DNA from: Chitinophagaceae bacterium
Lineage (GTDB): Bacteria > Bacteroidota > Bacteroidia > Chitinophagales > Chitinophagaceae
Direction: 5' to 3'
Assembly: GCA_019638615.1 (NCBI GenBank)
Contig: JAHBTL010000022.1
Coordinates: 47,182 to 111,181, forward strand
Length of the DNA stretch: 64,000 bases
Positions 42,041 to 50,411 of this stretch are shown here, piece by piece. The position numbers were made by a program, and so were the translations under genes. The notes under the pieces were generated by a model. It was not told where the DNA came from. It searched no databases and worked only from the letters and a program-made list of their open reading frames with translations. Every line of letters begins with the position of its first letter. Positions within the stretch are counted from its first letter, which is position 1.

Positions 42041-43846
42041 TCAGGACAAAGCGTATTTATTATCTGCGATCAGTTTATCCGCTATCCTTCTTCTGGCTTC
42101 TTTTGTATTAAAAGGTTCCGCTTTTGTAAAACGTTTCACGCCCAAAAGCATCATACGCTGCTCATCACCTTCGGCAAAAGCATTAATGGCATCCCTGCCG
42201 CTTTTGTTTACCCTGTCGGCGGTATCATACAGGTAGGTGCGGACCATATCCACATGCAATGCCGATCCGGCTTCCCCTTTGGCTGCCACCATCTTTATGG
42301 CGCGCAACAGGGCGCTTTCCGCATGAAACACATTGATGGCCATATCTGCCACATTCATTAGTATTTCCTGTTCACTTTCTATTTTCATCATCAGCTTTTG
42401 CACGGCGGCGCCGGCTACCATCAGGATCGCCTTTTTCATATTCGCTATCAGCTTCAGTTCCCTGGCAAAGGGGCCTTCTTCGCCGCTGCCAAAATCCGGA
42501 ATGCTCATCAGCTCCTTCTGAACTGCCATGGCCGGTCCCATGAGGTCGAGCTTGCCCTTCATGGCCCGTTTCAATACCATGTCTACCGTGAGTAAGCGAT
42601 TGATCTCATTCGTGCCTTCAAAAATGCGGTTGATGCGGCTGTCGCGGTAGGCCCTTGAAATAATATATTCGGCGCTGAAACCGTTTCCGCCATGTATCTG
42701 CACGCCCTCATCTACCACAAAATCAAGCACCTCGCTGCCAAATACTTTCAGCATGGCACATTCAATGGCATATTCCTCGGCGGCGCCCAGCAATGCTTCG
42801 TTGAATGGCTTGCCCGCCTGCAGCAATTCCTGCTCTTTATCATCAATCCATTTGGCCGTGCGGTATAATGCGCTTTCGGCTACCCACATGCGGATTGCCA
42901 TTTCTGCCATTTTGTGCTTTATAGCGCCGAAGCCGGCTATGGGCTGTTTAAACTGTTCGCGCGTATTGGCATATTGAATAGAAATATTGGCCGCACCCTT
43001 GGCTCCGCCTAAAGCAGCCGCGCACAATTTTAACCGCCCGATGTTTAAAATATTGAACGCAATGATATGTCCTTTGCCTATTTCGCCCAGTACATTTTCA
43101 ACCGGCACTTTCGCATCCTGGAAATACAACTGCACAGTAGAAGATCCTTTGATGCCCATTTTATGTTCTTCCTGCCCCTGGGTAAAACCCTCTGTATTAC
43201 GGTCAACAATGAACGCGGTAAATCCTGCCTTGCCCTCTCCCTCCACTTTAGCAAATACAGTATATACATCTGCAAAGCCGCCATTGGTGATCCAGCATTT
43301 TTGCCCGTTCAGCAAATAATATTTTCCATCTGCGCTCAGTTTGGCAGATGTTTTTGCGCTCAATGCATCGCTGCCGCTGTTGGGTTCCGTTAAGCCATAG
43401 GAGCCCTTCCATTCGCCGGTGGCCAGTTTGGGTATATATTTTTCCTTTTGTTCGGGCGTTCCAAAATACAGGATAGGCAAGGTGCCAATACCCGTATGCG
43501 CTGCCAATGCCACCGAAAATGAAAATCCGCCCCCCAATCCTTCATTGATCAGCGTGGAGGTTACGAAATCTTTTCCCAATCCGCCGAATTCTTCCGGGAT
43601 GGAAGCGCTCAGCAAGCCCTGTTCGCCTGCTTTGTCGAGCAGCGCAGGCATTAAACCCGGCTCCAGGTTGTCAATGCGTTCTATATGAGGCAAAACTTCA
43701 TTCCGTAAAAATGAAGTACACATTTCCATGATCATTTTCTGCTCTTCGGTATAGTCTTCGGGAGTGAATACCTGGTCGGGTTGGCTTTCTTTTATCAGCC
43801 ATTCTCCTCCTTTTAATGTGGCAGATATTGCTGCTGTATTACTCAT
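42041..43846 (-). CDS. Long-form acyl-CoA dehydrogenase
   Basis: The 601-residue enzyme oxidises acyl-CoA to enoyl-CoA with FAD in beta-oxidation. Signs are YGLTEPNSGSDAL (FAD/substrate block), CWITNGGFAD, and EIINRIFEGT-type block RINRIFEGTNEINRLL with the catalytic glutamate near residue 410. A C-terminal extension of about 150 helical residues makes it longer than the 380-residue classic family, as in many Bacteroidota fatty-acid enzymes. It follows the MarR gene by 27 bp and is probably controlled by it. No signal peptide. Confidence 0.93.
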   Translation of the reverse strand: MSNTAAISATLKGGEWLIKESQPDQVFTPEDYTEEQKMIMEMCTSFLRNEVLPHIERIDNLEPGLMPALLDKAGEQGLLSASIPEEFGGLGKDFVTSTLINEGLGGGFSFSVALAAHTGIGTLPILYFGTPEQKEKYIPKLATGEWKGSYGLTEPNSGSDALSAKTSAKLSADGKYYLLNGQKCWITNGGFADVYTVFAKVEGEGKAGFTAFIVDRNTEGFTQGQEEHKMGIKGSSTVQLYFQDAKVPVENVLGEIGKGHIIAFNILNIGRLKLCAAALGGAKGAANISIQYANTREQFKQPIAGFGAIKHKMAEMAIRMWVAESALYRTAKWIDDKEQELLQAGKPFNEALLGAAEEYAIECAMLKVFGSEVLDFVVDEGVQIHGGNGFSAEYIISRAYRDSRINRIFEGTNEINRLLTVDMVLKRAMKGKLDLMGPAMAVQKELMSIPDFGSGEEGPFARELKLIANMKKAILMVAGAAVQKLMMKIESEQEILMNVADMAINVFHAESALLRAIKMVAAKGEAGSALHVDMVRTYLYDTADRVNKSGRDAINAFAEGDEQRMMLLGVKRFTKAEPFNTKEARRRIADKLIADNKYALS

Positions 43847-43873
43847 GATATATTATTTATAATTTAGCAATAG

Positions 43874-44314
43874 TTATTTAAGATTATCGTACACCTTTTG
43901 TAAAACAGATTTACATACTTCTACCTCTGCCGATGTTACACCACCTAAAGCTTCGTTTAAGGTTTGATTGGCCATTTCCATCGTTTGATCGCGAAGTGGA
44001 TGTACCGATTCACTAAGATAAATCAGGTTGATGCGCCTGTCTTCTTTTGAAGGAACCCGTTTTACAAGCTTCAGCTTTTCGAGGTTGTCTACCAGGCGCG
44101 TAATGCTGGGTTTATCTCTGAAAGTAGCGTTGCATAACTCCTGTTGGCTCAACCCGTCATTCTTCCATAAATGATACAGAACGCTCCACTGCTCAATAGT
44201 AATATCTATGCCGTGCTGTTTAAATTTTTTTTGCAGCCGCCTTGCGATGGCTGTAGATGCCACGCCCGTAATAAAACTGTATAATTCGCCTCTTTTAAAT
44301 TGGTTGTTTGGCAT
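43874..44314 (-). CDS. MarR-family transcriptional repressor
   Basis: With the ATG at 44314 the product has 146 residues. The winged helix-turn-helix is at about 45-110: ITIEQWSVLYHLWKNDGLSQQELCNATFRDKPSITRLVDNLEKLKLVKRVPSKEDRR. This is the MarR plan with the wing arginines. A longer reading begins with TTG at 44338 inside the operator and is unlikely. Its gene leads a two-gene unit with the acyl-CoA dehydrogenase, so it likely responds to an acyl or aromatic ligand. The palindrome next to its start suggests autorepression. Confidence 0.92.
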   Translation of the reverse strand: MPNNQFKRGELYSFITGVASTAIARRLQKKFKQHGIDITIEQWSVLYHLWKNDGLSQQELCNATFRDKPSITRLVDNLEKLKLVKRVPSKEDRRINLIYLSESVHPLRDQTMEMANQTLNEALGGVTSAEVEVCKSVLQKVYDNLK

Positions 44315-44319
44315 ATAGT

Positions 44320-44333
44320 TAGTTATGCAACTA
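44320..44333. promoter_or_regulatory. Probable MarR operator
   Basis: TAGTTATGCAACTA is a perfect inverted repeat (TAGTT, 4-nt centre, AACTA) ending five bases upstream of the MarR start codon. Size and TAGTTGC character match typical MarR-family sites. Binding there would block expression of marR and the dehydrogenase gene. Confidence 0.7.
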
Positions 44334-44654
44334 TTCAAAACTAAAGAATATCTTTTGTATTGTGAAGATATTTTGCTGTTTTAAACCTGTGATAACAAAT
44401 TATGAAAATTATTGCTCTTTGGGTAATGCCCTTTGTAATAGTAGTAGTGGTGGATGCTTTTTAAAACATAAAAAAAACAGTAGTAGCCCCACGGGTCGGA
44501 GACTCGAACCAGATATTAGAGGATTTGAAGCAATTGGCGACATCTGGTGACATTTCCTGATTTATTTGGAATATTTTGGTTCGAGATATTCCTGATTGGT
44601 TCTGAAGAGGCAGATTAAAAGAAATTATTACATAAGGAAAGAGCAGGATGCGTT
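44334..44654. other. Intergenic edge of the toxin island with a tRNA-3'-end-like fragment
   Basis: At 44482-44510 the plus strand reads GTAGCCCCACGGGTC followed by GGAGACTCGAACC. That resembles the 3' end of a minus-strand tRNA (TTCGA loop, GGCTAC end) but has no matching arms, so it is not a tRNA gene. It may be an integration scar. Nothing else is recognised. Confidence 0.35.
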
Positions 44655-45704
44655 TCATTGAAGCTTTGTATTGTTATAATTACCTGCTGTTTTTAGCCAT
44701 TGTAAGTACATTTTTTCCGGCATTTCCCTATAATACAATTTCGCCAATCTTATATATGCCGCTTCCATTTTCCTGTAGGTTTCAACAGCCTCGGGTTTCT
44801 TTTCTTTGTTTTGAAGGGCATAAACTTTTCTCAACGTTTCTGCTTTTAGTAATAACGCCATTGGGTTTACAGGATGATACTGTAAAACAAGATCACAACA
44901 CTGAATAATAAAACCGTCATTGTAGTTATGCGTTTGAGCTTCGTATCCCTTTGCTAAATCAAGCACACATAAGGCAATAGATTGCTGATTACTTAATGTG
45001 TCCATATATAAACCGCTTCGTACGGCATTAGGATGGATATAAGATGTTGTCATGATCCAGGCATCCGTAGGGAATGACCTGCTGGTAAGCTCTGTGTTAT
45101 ACCAGCCAAAATACTGGCTGAAATTTTTAATATAGATGTGATTAGGTGCAAGCGCCAGCCAGCATTTTGCACCTATTTTATCAGCAATTATTTTATACAG
45201 ATAAGCGAGGCTGTGGCAATTGCCTTTACCAGTCTGCAAAAGCTTTGAGACAAACATGTTCGTCCAATCTTGCTTTGCTAAGGGATCTTCGGGTAAAAAA
45301 GAGAATGAAACTTTTATATTCCCTGCATTGGACTGATTCATTGATTTAACCACTGAAGTATCAAAGAATAAACTGAATATTGAATAATTTTTCAAGTAGT
45401 TAATGCTATCAGGTTGATTGTATTTGATAATCTTTTGGTGATCCAAATAACTTAATCCGAATTCTGACAAAAAATTAATTGCTTCATTAAACTTTGTCGA
45501 ACTCAATCCATTATCGTTAAAAAGTTGTTCAGTGGCGAAAACAGCTTCTTCAAAGCTCTGTTTGGATTTCAAATTTATTGTCAACCTCCTAAATGCCTCA
45601 TCAAATTCAAGTTTTAAGCTGTCAACAATGTTCAACTGAGATTGACTGATCGAGAATAATGGTTGAGTTAAAAGTATGTATATTAAACAATATTTTACCT
45701 TCAT
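44655..45704 (-). CDS. Secreted transglutaminase-like protein 2 of the toxin island
   Basis: The 349-residue protein has a signal peptide (MKVKYCLIYILLTQPLFSIS). A helical region (about 25-140) precedes a Cys-His-Asn/Glu core: GKGNCHS (C163, H164), LAPNHIYI (H189) and GWYNTE (N203, E205). This order and spacing fit a transglutaminase/papain-like fold. The C-terminal part is TPR-like helices. It is a paralogue of 47524-48939: NMFVxKLLxxGKGxCHS and YMDTLS/YLDSLS are shared. It lies 84 bp downstream of the immunity gene and may be in the same transcript. Proteolysis, amidase or crosslinking activity is possible; none can be assigned. The region is AT-richer than its surroundings. Confidence 0.8.
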   Translation of the reverse strand: MKVKYCLIYILLTQPLFSISQSQLNIVDSLKLEFDEAFRRLTINLKSKQSFEEAVFATEQLFNDNGLSSTKFNEAINFLSEFGLSYLDHQKIIKYNQPDSINYLKNYSIFSLFFDTSVVKSMNQSNAGNIKVSFSFLPEDPLAKQDWTNMFVSKLLQTGKGNCHSLAYLYKIIADKIGAKCWLALAPNHIYIKNFSQYFGWYNTELTSRSFPTDAWIMTTSYIHPNAVRSGLYMDTLSNQQSIALCVLDLAKGYEAQTHNYNDGFIIQCCDLVLQYHPVNPMALLLKAETLRKVYALQNKEKKPEAVETYRKMEAAYIRLAKLYYREMPEKMYLQWLKTAGNYNNTKLQ

Positions 45705-45788
45705 TTTGATATATGTAAATTACTTCAGTAATAGAGAAAATCTAATGATGACAAAATTGTTGGTAAAGGTTTATGTCTCTGTTAATAA

Positions 45789-46280
45789 CTAATTGAACCT
45801 TTCAAGGTGCGTCACATCCTCTGCACAATAAAAATATCCAAGATGATGATCCCCATATTCGCCCATCTGGCTTTTGTCAAGCAAGGACACTTTAATGTCG
45901 CTTAAAAGATATTCACCATCACCATACTTTATCACAGAAGAATATTTACTCAATCCTGAAGCGATGAAGGTTAAATCATCATTAAAATTGAATACAAAAT
46001 CATTAACTTTTATTTTGTCACAATTATGTATCTCCACTTCACTTAGCAAATCATTTTCGTTATACCCTAAGAAGAAATAATTTTTTGTAGCGTTTAAATT
46101 TTGATAAATATCTCTTCGCTGATATATCACATCTGTATCAGAATCTCCAATCTGAAGAATTTGATCATCTACTATATGTTTTTTTCCAAGTTTTCTTCTA
46201 ATAGACTCTCTTTTTTCACCAAACTCTAAAGCAGTTTCATCTATGAAGATTTTCCTAAGTGGGTTATAAAATATGATCAT
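45789..46280 (-). CDS. Probable immunity protein for the RHS-core toxin
   Basis: The 163-residue product lacks a signal peptide, is acidic and rich in beta-strand-like aspartate/asparagine segments, and I recognise no family. Its place, five bases after the stop of a polymorphic toxin gene on the same strand, and its cytoplasmic character are the classical signs of an immunity gene. It would bind and neutralise the C-terminal toxin domain. Base composition is markedly AT-rich. Function is inferred from context only. Confidence 0.62.
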   Translation of the reverse strand: MIIFYNPLRKIFIDETALEFGEKRESIRRKLGKKHIVDDQILQIGDSDTDVIYQRRDIYQNLNATKNYFFLGYNENDLLSEVEIHNCDKIKVNDFVFNFNDDLTFIASGLSKYSSVIKYGDGEYLLSDIKVSLLDKSQMGEYGDHHLGYFYCAEDVTHLERFN

Positions 46281-46285
46281 ATTAA

Positions 46286-47494
46286 TTATTGGGTGATGGT
46301 TCTTTGTTGCAATTGTTGTTGCAATTGCGGAACAATACTTTTTTGGTAATATTCTCTCGCCTGATTTAAAGCATCGTTGTATTTGTTTCCGTATGCTGCT
46401 CGAACTCGTTGTGCATTTAAATCAAAAGCTTCCATAAACTTACCTTGATTTAACAAACCAGCCTCTTGATTACGAAAAGCTGTTGCGACTTTACTGCTTC
46501 CTGTTGAAATAAATGCCCTGTGTTCCTCGTAAAGCATCTGAAAAGCACTGCCCTCGTTATAGCTAACCTTAAATCCAGCAATATCCATTGAACCCATACT
46601 GGGAGCATGATTTCCTTCTAAAATTCCTCTTTTAGAATATAGATCACCTTTAGCCCCACCCAGGAATTTTGATTCAGGTGAATTTAAAGATGACTTTAAT
46701 TCACTTTCTGTAACCCGCAATTCTGATTTTGCTAACCAACCGGAAGCCGCAAGATTAAGAAGAGAAGAAAAAATATTATATCCCTTGTATAGCTTACTTT
46801 TAGCTTCTTCAATCTCTTCGAATCTAAACTGCATGTCTGCTTGAGTAAAACGTTGATGTTGAACATTACCGCTTGCATCGGTATAAGAATATTCAGCATA
46901 ATTTTCGATTCCTAATTCTGGCGCAAATTCAAAGTATTGAAAGCTGCCATTGTCTGGTTTTGGATTCTGTTGATAGGTTATAGCACTGTGGGCGGCTATT
47001 TGTTTATCAGTTTGAGGTGCTCCTAAAGGATTAATACTTATATCAGTTTTTTGTACCCAGACATCATTAGTAATTGTAACTATTGGCTTTCCATTTGAAA
47101 TTTTAAAAGAGGCTGTCCTAATGGATCTTTCAGCCCCTTCTAAATCAATACTTCTTATTACATCATTCTCAGCAAAAGCGTACGGGCTATTCCACGGGAA
47201 ACTTTTCGTTAACGGATCAACACTCAAAAACCTTTTCCCGGCAGTATTATCCAATCTTCTTTCTGCTTCTTCTTCAGTCAGCAGCTTCACCACTTTGTTG
47301 GTCTGGATATTTACCAGGGCAGTACCAATTTGCTGAACATCCTCATCATCAAAAAACTCATCATACTTACCATCGGTAAGCGTAAGCACTTTCTCTTTCT
47401 TCCCGATTTCTTTATAAGGATTTTTTTGTGCAAAAGATGCAAGGGAAGCTGTAAGGATCAGCAGTAGTATTTTGAGCGAATTTTTTACTTGCAT
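46286..47494 (-). CDS. RHS-core polymorphic toxin with C-terminal nuclease-like domain
   Basis: The 402-residue protein begins with a signal peptide ([23 protein letters not shown]). It carries one RHS-associated core signature, [20 protein letters not shown] and [10 protein letters not shown] (about 88-122), but no long RHS repeat shell. After a variable middle, the last 115 residues contain EGNHAPS (293-299), EEHRAF (323-328), then GKFMEAFD and [13 protein letters not shown]. That pattern I know from RHS C-terminal toxins of the HNH/nuclease type, with H296 and H325 as candidate catalytic residues. The immunity gene follows after five bases and transglutaminase-like genes lie on both sides. 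Nuclease activity is a prediction. Confidence 0.8.
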   Translation of the reverse strand: MQVKNSLKILLLILTASLASFAQKNPYKEIGKKEKVLTLTDGKYDEFFDDEDVQQIGTALVNIQTNKVVKLLTEEEAERRLDNTAGKRFLSVDPLTKSFPWNSPYAFAENDVIRSIDLEGAERSIRTASFKISNGKPIVTITNDVWVQKTDISINPLGAPQTDKQIAAHSAITYQQNPKPDNGSFQYFEFAPELGIENYAEYSYTDASGNVQHQRFTQADMQFRFEEIEEAKSKLYKGYNIFSSLLNLAASGWLAKSELRVTESELKSSLNSPESKFLGGAKGDLYSKRGILEGNHAPSMGSMDIAGFKVSYNEGSAFQMLYEEHRAFISTGSSKVATAFRNQEAGLLNQGKFMEAFDLNAQRVRAAYGNKYNDALNQAREYYQKSIVPQLQQQLQQRTITQ

Positions 47495-47523
47495 ATGGTG
47501 GCCAGTTTTAGGTTTTGTAATAG

Positions 47524-48939
47524 CTATTTTTCAGGTGTGTTTGTAAATGTTGGTTTTATCTTCTTTAGTTTTTGAATCTGGCGCAATAACTTTTCATACT
47601 CCTGCCTGTCTTGTTCTTTTTGATTGTCTTCATCCATACTTTTCAGCCATTGCCGGTAAACATCGGGTGGCATTGACTGAACGCCTATCTGATCCAGTTT
47701 AGCGTATACCGTCATCAGGTCTTTATAAATAGCATACAATGCCGGATAATTGATTAATTGTTCAGGGGGTGGGCTGCCTGCCATATAGGCTTTTTCATTG
47801 AGCACTTCCCTGAGATACCATGCCTGTATACTTAGAGCGCTAATATTCGAACTGTCTGTTTCTAATATTTTTTTAACCATTTGGTCAGCTACTCCATCAT
47901 AGCCGATTTTTGTTACATAACCATACAACATATCTCCCAGGCAATGCGCATATAGTCTCCTGCCTGATAATGAATCAAGATAAGTGCCTTGTTTTAATGC
48001 AGCAGCACTAACCCCGGTAGATTGCATTAACCATGCTTCAGAGATGAAGTGACCATTCGTTGTTTCAAAATTGTAGTGCCTGCCCTTTTCATCGAAGTAT
48101 TGAATGTAAGAGTGACTGGGAGACAAAGCAAGGTAGGCTTTGCCACCTAATTGCTCTGTAACGCAGAGGTAGTTTAAAGGAAGTGAGTGGCATTGCCCTT
48201 TCCCTTTGTCCAGTAGCTTTATTACGAACATATTTCTCCAGTCATTATTACCCATTGGATCATTAAAATCATATTCCAGCTTCGCAAGGGTCTGTTGCTT
48301 TTTAGTTATGGGATCATAATATATATTATCCTGTTTATACAGTTTCTGTATTGCGTAATTAATAGCGGCATTATTTTTCACGCTAAGTCCCTCCCGTTGC
48401 AGCATTTGCTTAACCACATTGGCATATTTCTGTATGCTTGCCTGGAATTGTTGCCATGAAGGGGGATTGTCATACCATGCACTTTCTGAAAGATATATAG
48501 CTTTGGAAATAGAAAAATCATCAGGATTCATTTGCAGAAACCGGCTGAACTGTTGCTGGTATCTTCCAGAACTATACCTCATATAAGCATCTTCATCAGC
48601 CATTTGAATTTCCCTGCGAATTTCCTCCAATTGCTTTTGCTGATTGACACCAGGTGCGCCTAAAATAGTCATACCACCCTGTCGCATTAGTTTCAGATTT
48701 TGTTCGCGGTACGGGTCATTCGGCTGTAACGGGTTATAGTTAGGAGGGCGTTGTGAGGGAAAATTATTTACCGGAGGCATACTTTTATCGGTGGTTACCG
48801 GCTGAAACGATTTAAATACAGGCGTGGAAGGCTGAGAAACGATGAACTGTAAAATACAAAGAAAAAGCCATGTGCAGCACATCTTCCTTCCCACACCTGA
48901 TGGGCTAAGGCGATAGTGTAGATGGTTAAGATTGTGCAT
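47524..48939 (-). CDS. Secreted transglutaminase-like protein 1 of the toxin island
   Basis: The 471-residue product has a signal peptide ([15 protein letters not shown]) after a basic lead; an in-frame ATG at 48882 is an alternative start. A proline-rich linker (about 38-76) and a helical region lead to the Cys-His-Asn/Glu core: GKGQCHS (C250, H251), LSPSHSYI (H276) and HYNFET (N290, E292). The tail is a charged helix (about 425-471). It is the first gene of the cassette, 29 bp before the toxin gene. It is a larger paralogue of 44655-45704. Processing or delivery of the toxin is a testable idea, not a known function. Confidence 0.8.
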   Translation of the reverse strand: MHNLNHLHYRLSPSGVGRKMCCTWLFLCILQFIVSQPSTPVFKSFQPVTTDKSMPPVNNFPSQRPPNYNPLQPNDPYREQNLKLMRQGGMTILGAPGVNQQKQLEEIRREIQMADEDAYMRYSSGRYQQQFSRFLQMNPDDFSISKAIYLSESAWYDNPPSWQQFQASIQKYANVVKQMLQREGLSVKNNAAINYAIQKLYKQDNIYYDPITKKQQTLAKLEYDFNDPMGNNDWRNMFVIKLLDKGKGQCHSLPLNYLCVTEQLGGKAYLALSPSHSYIQYFDEKGRHYNFETTNGHFISEAWLMQSTGVSAAALKQGTYLDSLSGRRLYAHCLGDMLYGYVTKIGYDGVADQMVKKILETDSSNISALSIQAWYLREVLNEKAYMAGSPPPEQLINYPALYAIYKDLMTVYAKLDQIGVQSMPPDVYRQWLKSMDEDNQKEQDRQEYEKLLRQIQKLKKIKPTFTNTPEK

Positions 48940-49090
48940 CTTAAAATGCTTTTATTGTTAAACAATTTTAACTTTTCTTTCCCGACAACACAAATAAATT
49001 TTTTTATATATGAAAACACTTATCTACTCAATACATGGTTATGCCTATAGGAAGAAGGCGATCTTTGCATAATGAAGAATATAATAATTA

Positions 49091-49252
49091 TTAAGCCACA
49101 AGTCTATCTTCAAATATGTTCATTTCACCGCCCTGATTAAACCTACCCATTTGTACAGCTTTGCCTTTTTCGGGTATATCAATCACTACATCCACATCAT
49201 GCTGAAAAGTGTTCGCTCCTCTAAGTTTTCCATCTTTGGTGGTTTGAAATGA
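49091..49252 (-). pseudogene. C-terminal remnant of a RecA-like mobile-element ATPase
   Basis: This minus-strand frame of about 50 codons ends at TAA 49091-49093. It includes TTKDGKLRGANTFQHDVDVV and GKAVQMGRFNQGGEMNIF. I recall this block as the end of RecA/DnaB-like ATPases on Bacteroidota integrative elements. There is no start codon or upstream domain; the frame runs into the tRNA terminator. It is therefore a 5'-truncated fragment beside tRNA-Arg, consistent with an old integration. Family recall is unverified. Confidence 0.55.
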
Positions 49253-49271
49253 GTTGAAGTGTAATACAAGA

Positions 49272-49319
49272 GGAAAAAGAAACCGGAACTTCTGAGACGA
49301 TTCTCAAAAATTCCGGTTT
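49272..49319 (-). terminator. Terminator of the tRNA-Arg gene
   Basis: AAACCGGAA (49280-49288) pairs with TTCCGGTTT (49311-49319), with an inner TGAGA/TCTCA stem. On the minus strand the hairpin is followed by CTTTTTCC, a T-run. It begins directly at the tRNA 3' end. Confidence 0.85.
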
Positions 49320-49393
49320 GGTAGCCTCGACAGGAATCGAACCTGTATCTGGAGCTTCGGAAACTCTTATACTATCCATTGTACTACGAGGCC
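49319..49393 (-). tRNA. tRNA-Arg, anticodon CCG
   Basis: Read on the minus strand the gene starts GGCCTCG and ends CGAGGCT-A-CCA, giving a seven-pair acceptor stem with one G-T pair and an encoded CCA. The D-arm is TAC...GTA. The anticodon loop is TTCCGAA, so the anticodon is CCG, decoding CGG. The T-arm is ACAGG-TTCGATT-CCTGT. Length with CCA is 75 nt. Confidence 0.93.
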
Positions 49394-49417
49394 AAAACAA
49401 ATTTGAAAATGTCATTT

Positions 49418-49993
49418 TCAAATTAACCCGGGTGCATTACTGGCAAATATTTTTACCGCAATGGCGAGCAATATTACGCCAAAAAATTTACGTACGGCCA
49501 GCAAGCCCGCATTTCCGAGCAATCTTGCTATAAAACCAAGTGATTTCAATACGATAAATATAATAATAAGGTTAATAACTATAGCAAGCAGCAATGTGGT
49601 TTGCCCATAGTTTGCCTTCAGCGAAATAATAGTGGTCAGCGTTCCCGATCCTGCTATTAAAGGAAATGCAATAGGAACCAGGGTAGCCGCTTTTACGTCT
49701 TTCTCGCTTTTAAAAAATTCCATGCCCAGCACCATTTCCAATCCGAGTATAAATATTACGATGGAACCGCCTACGGCAAATGATTTTACATCTAATCCAA
49801 GAACGTGAAGGAAAGGCTCACCGACATATAAAAAAACGATCATTAACAATCCGGAGATAACAGTAGCCCTTAACTCCCTGATCGGCCCCGATTTTTGCTG
49901 TATGGAAATCAGGATAGGAATGGAGCCGATAATATCAATCACGGCAAACAGTGTAAAAACTACTGTAAGCAACTCATTAAGATCAATGGGCAT
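49418..49993 (-). CDS. MarC-family integral membrane protein
   Basis: The 191-residue protein has six transmembrane helices and family blocks VFTLFAVIDIIGSIPIL (about 11-27), FAVGGSIVIFILGLEMVLG (about 72-90) and PIAFPLIAGSGTLTTIIS (about 107-124). MarC-family proteins are widespread and of uncertain transport function. The gene ends 24 bp before the tRNA-Arg gene on the same strand. Confidence 0.92.
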   Translation of the reverse strand: MPIDLNELLTVVFTLFAVIDIIGSIPILISIQQKSGPIRELRATVISGLLMIVFLYVGEPFLHVLGLDVKSFAVGGSIVIFILGLEMVLGMEFFKSEKDVKAATLVPIAFPLIAGSGTLTTIISLKANYGQTTLLLAIVINLIIIFIVLKSLGFIARLLGNAGLLAVRKFFGVILLAIAVKIFASNAPGLI

Positions 49994-50090
49994 AAGCTGA
50001 ATTTAAGCAAAGGTATAAGAAAGAAATATCCCTGAACCGGCAAACCGTATTACCAAAACCTTATAACCGGTTGAGCTGAAGCCGGCCGGG

Positions 50091-50306
50091 TTAGCTCCTG
50101 TGGCTTCTCCACCAGCGATAGATGATAACCCCCACAGCCGCAAAAGGAACAAGCGCCAGGTAAATAATCCCCGCATTGAGAGCTTTGGCAGGCGCTTCAC
50201 CCATTTGCTGAGCCGTTTTGGTGCAGATAGAACATTGCGCCGATGCGCCGATAGTACATATAACCAATATTCCCAAACAAACCAGCCTTGCAAATACCCG
50301 CTTCAT
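50091..50306 (-). CDS. Small exported membrane protein with CxxC-like pair
   Basis: The 71-residue product (start ATG 50306) has a signal segment (VFARLVCLGILVICTIGASA), then QCSICTKTAQQMGEAP and a second hydrophobic helix (GIIYLALVPFAAVGVIIYRWW). I recall short Bacteroidota proteins with the same CSICTKTAxQMG and LNAGIIYL blocks, of unknown function. The longer frame to 50492 would run across the divergent promoter and is rejected. It is divergent from the NAD synthetase gene. Confidence 0.78.
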   Translation of the reverse strand: MKRVFARLVCLGILVICTIGASAQCSICTKTAQQMGEAPAKALNAGIIYLALVPFAAVGVIIYRWWRSHRS

Positions 50307-50411
50307 GGTGAGTGTAAATTGAAGAGCAAAGTTACAACGAATAATACAACCTTCCGGCCTCAAATAACAGGAATGAAAAATAGTATATCTGTTAAGCCTT
50401 AATTTTGGAAC

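Noticed and set aside
44482-44510. Possible tRNA gene on the minus strand
   Set aside because: The TTCGA loop and GGCTAC end are present but no T-stem, anticodon arm or acceptor partner can be formed.
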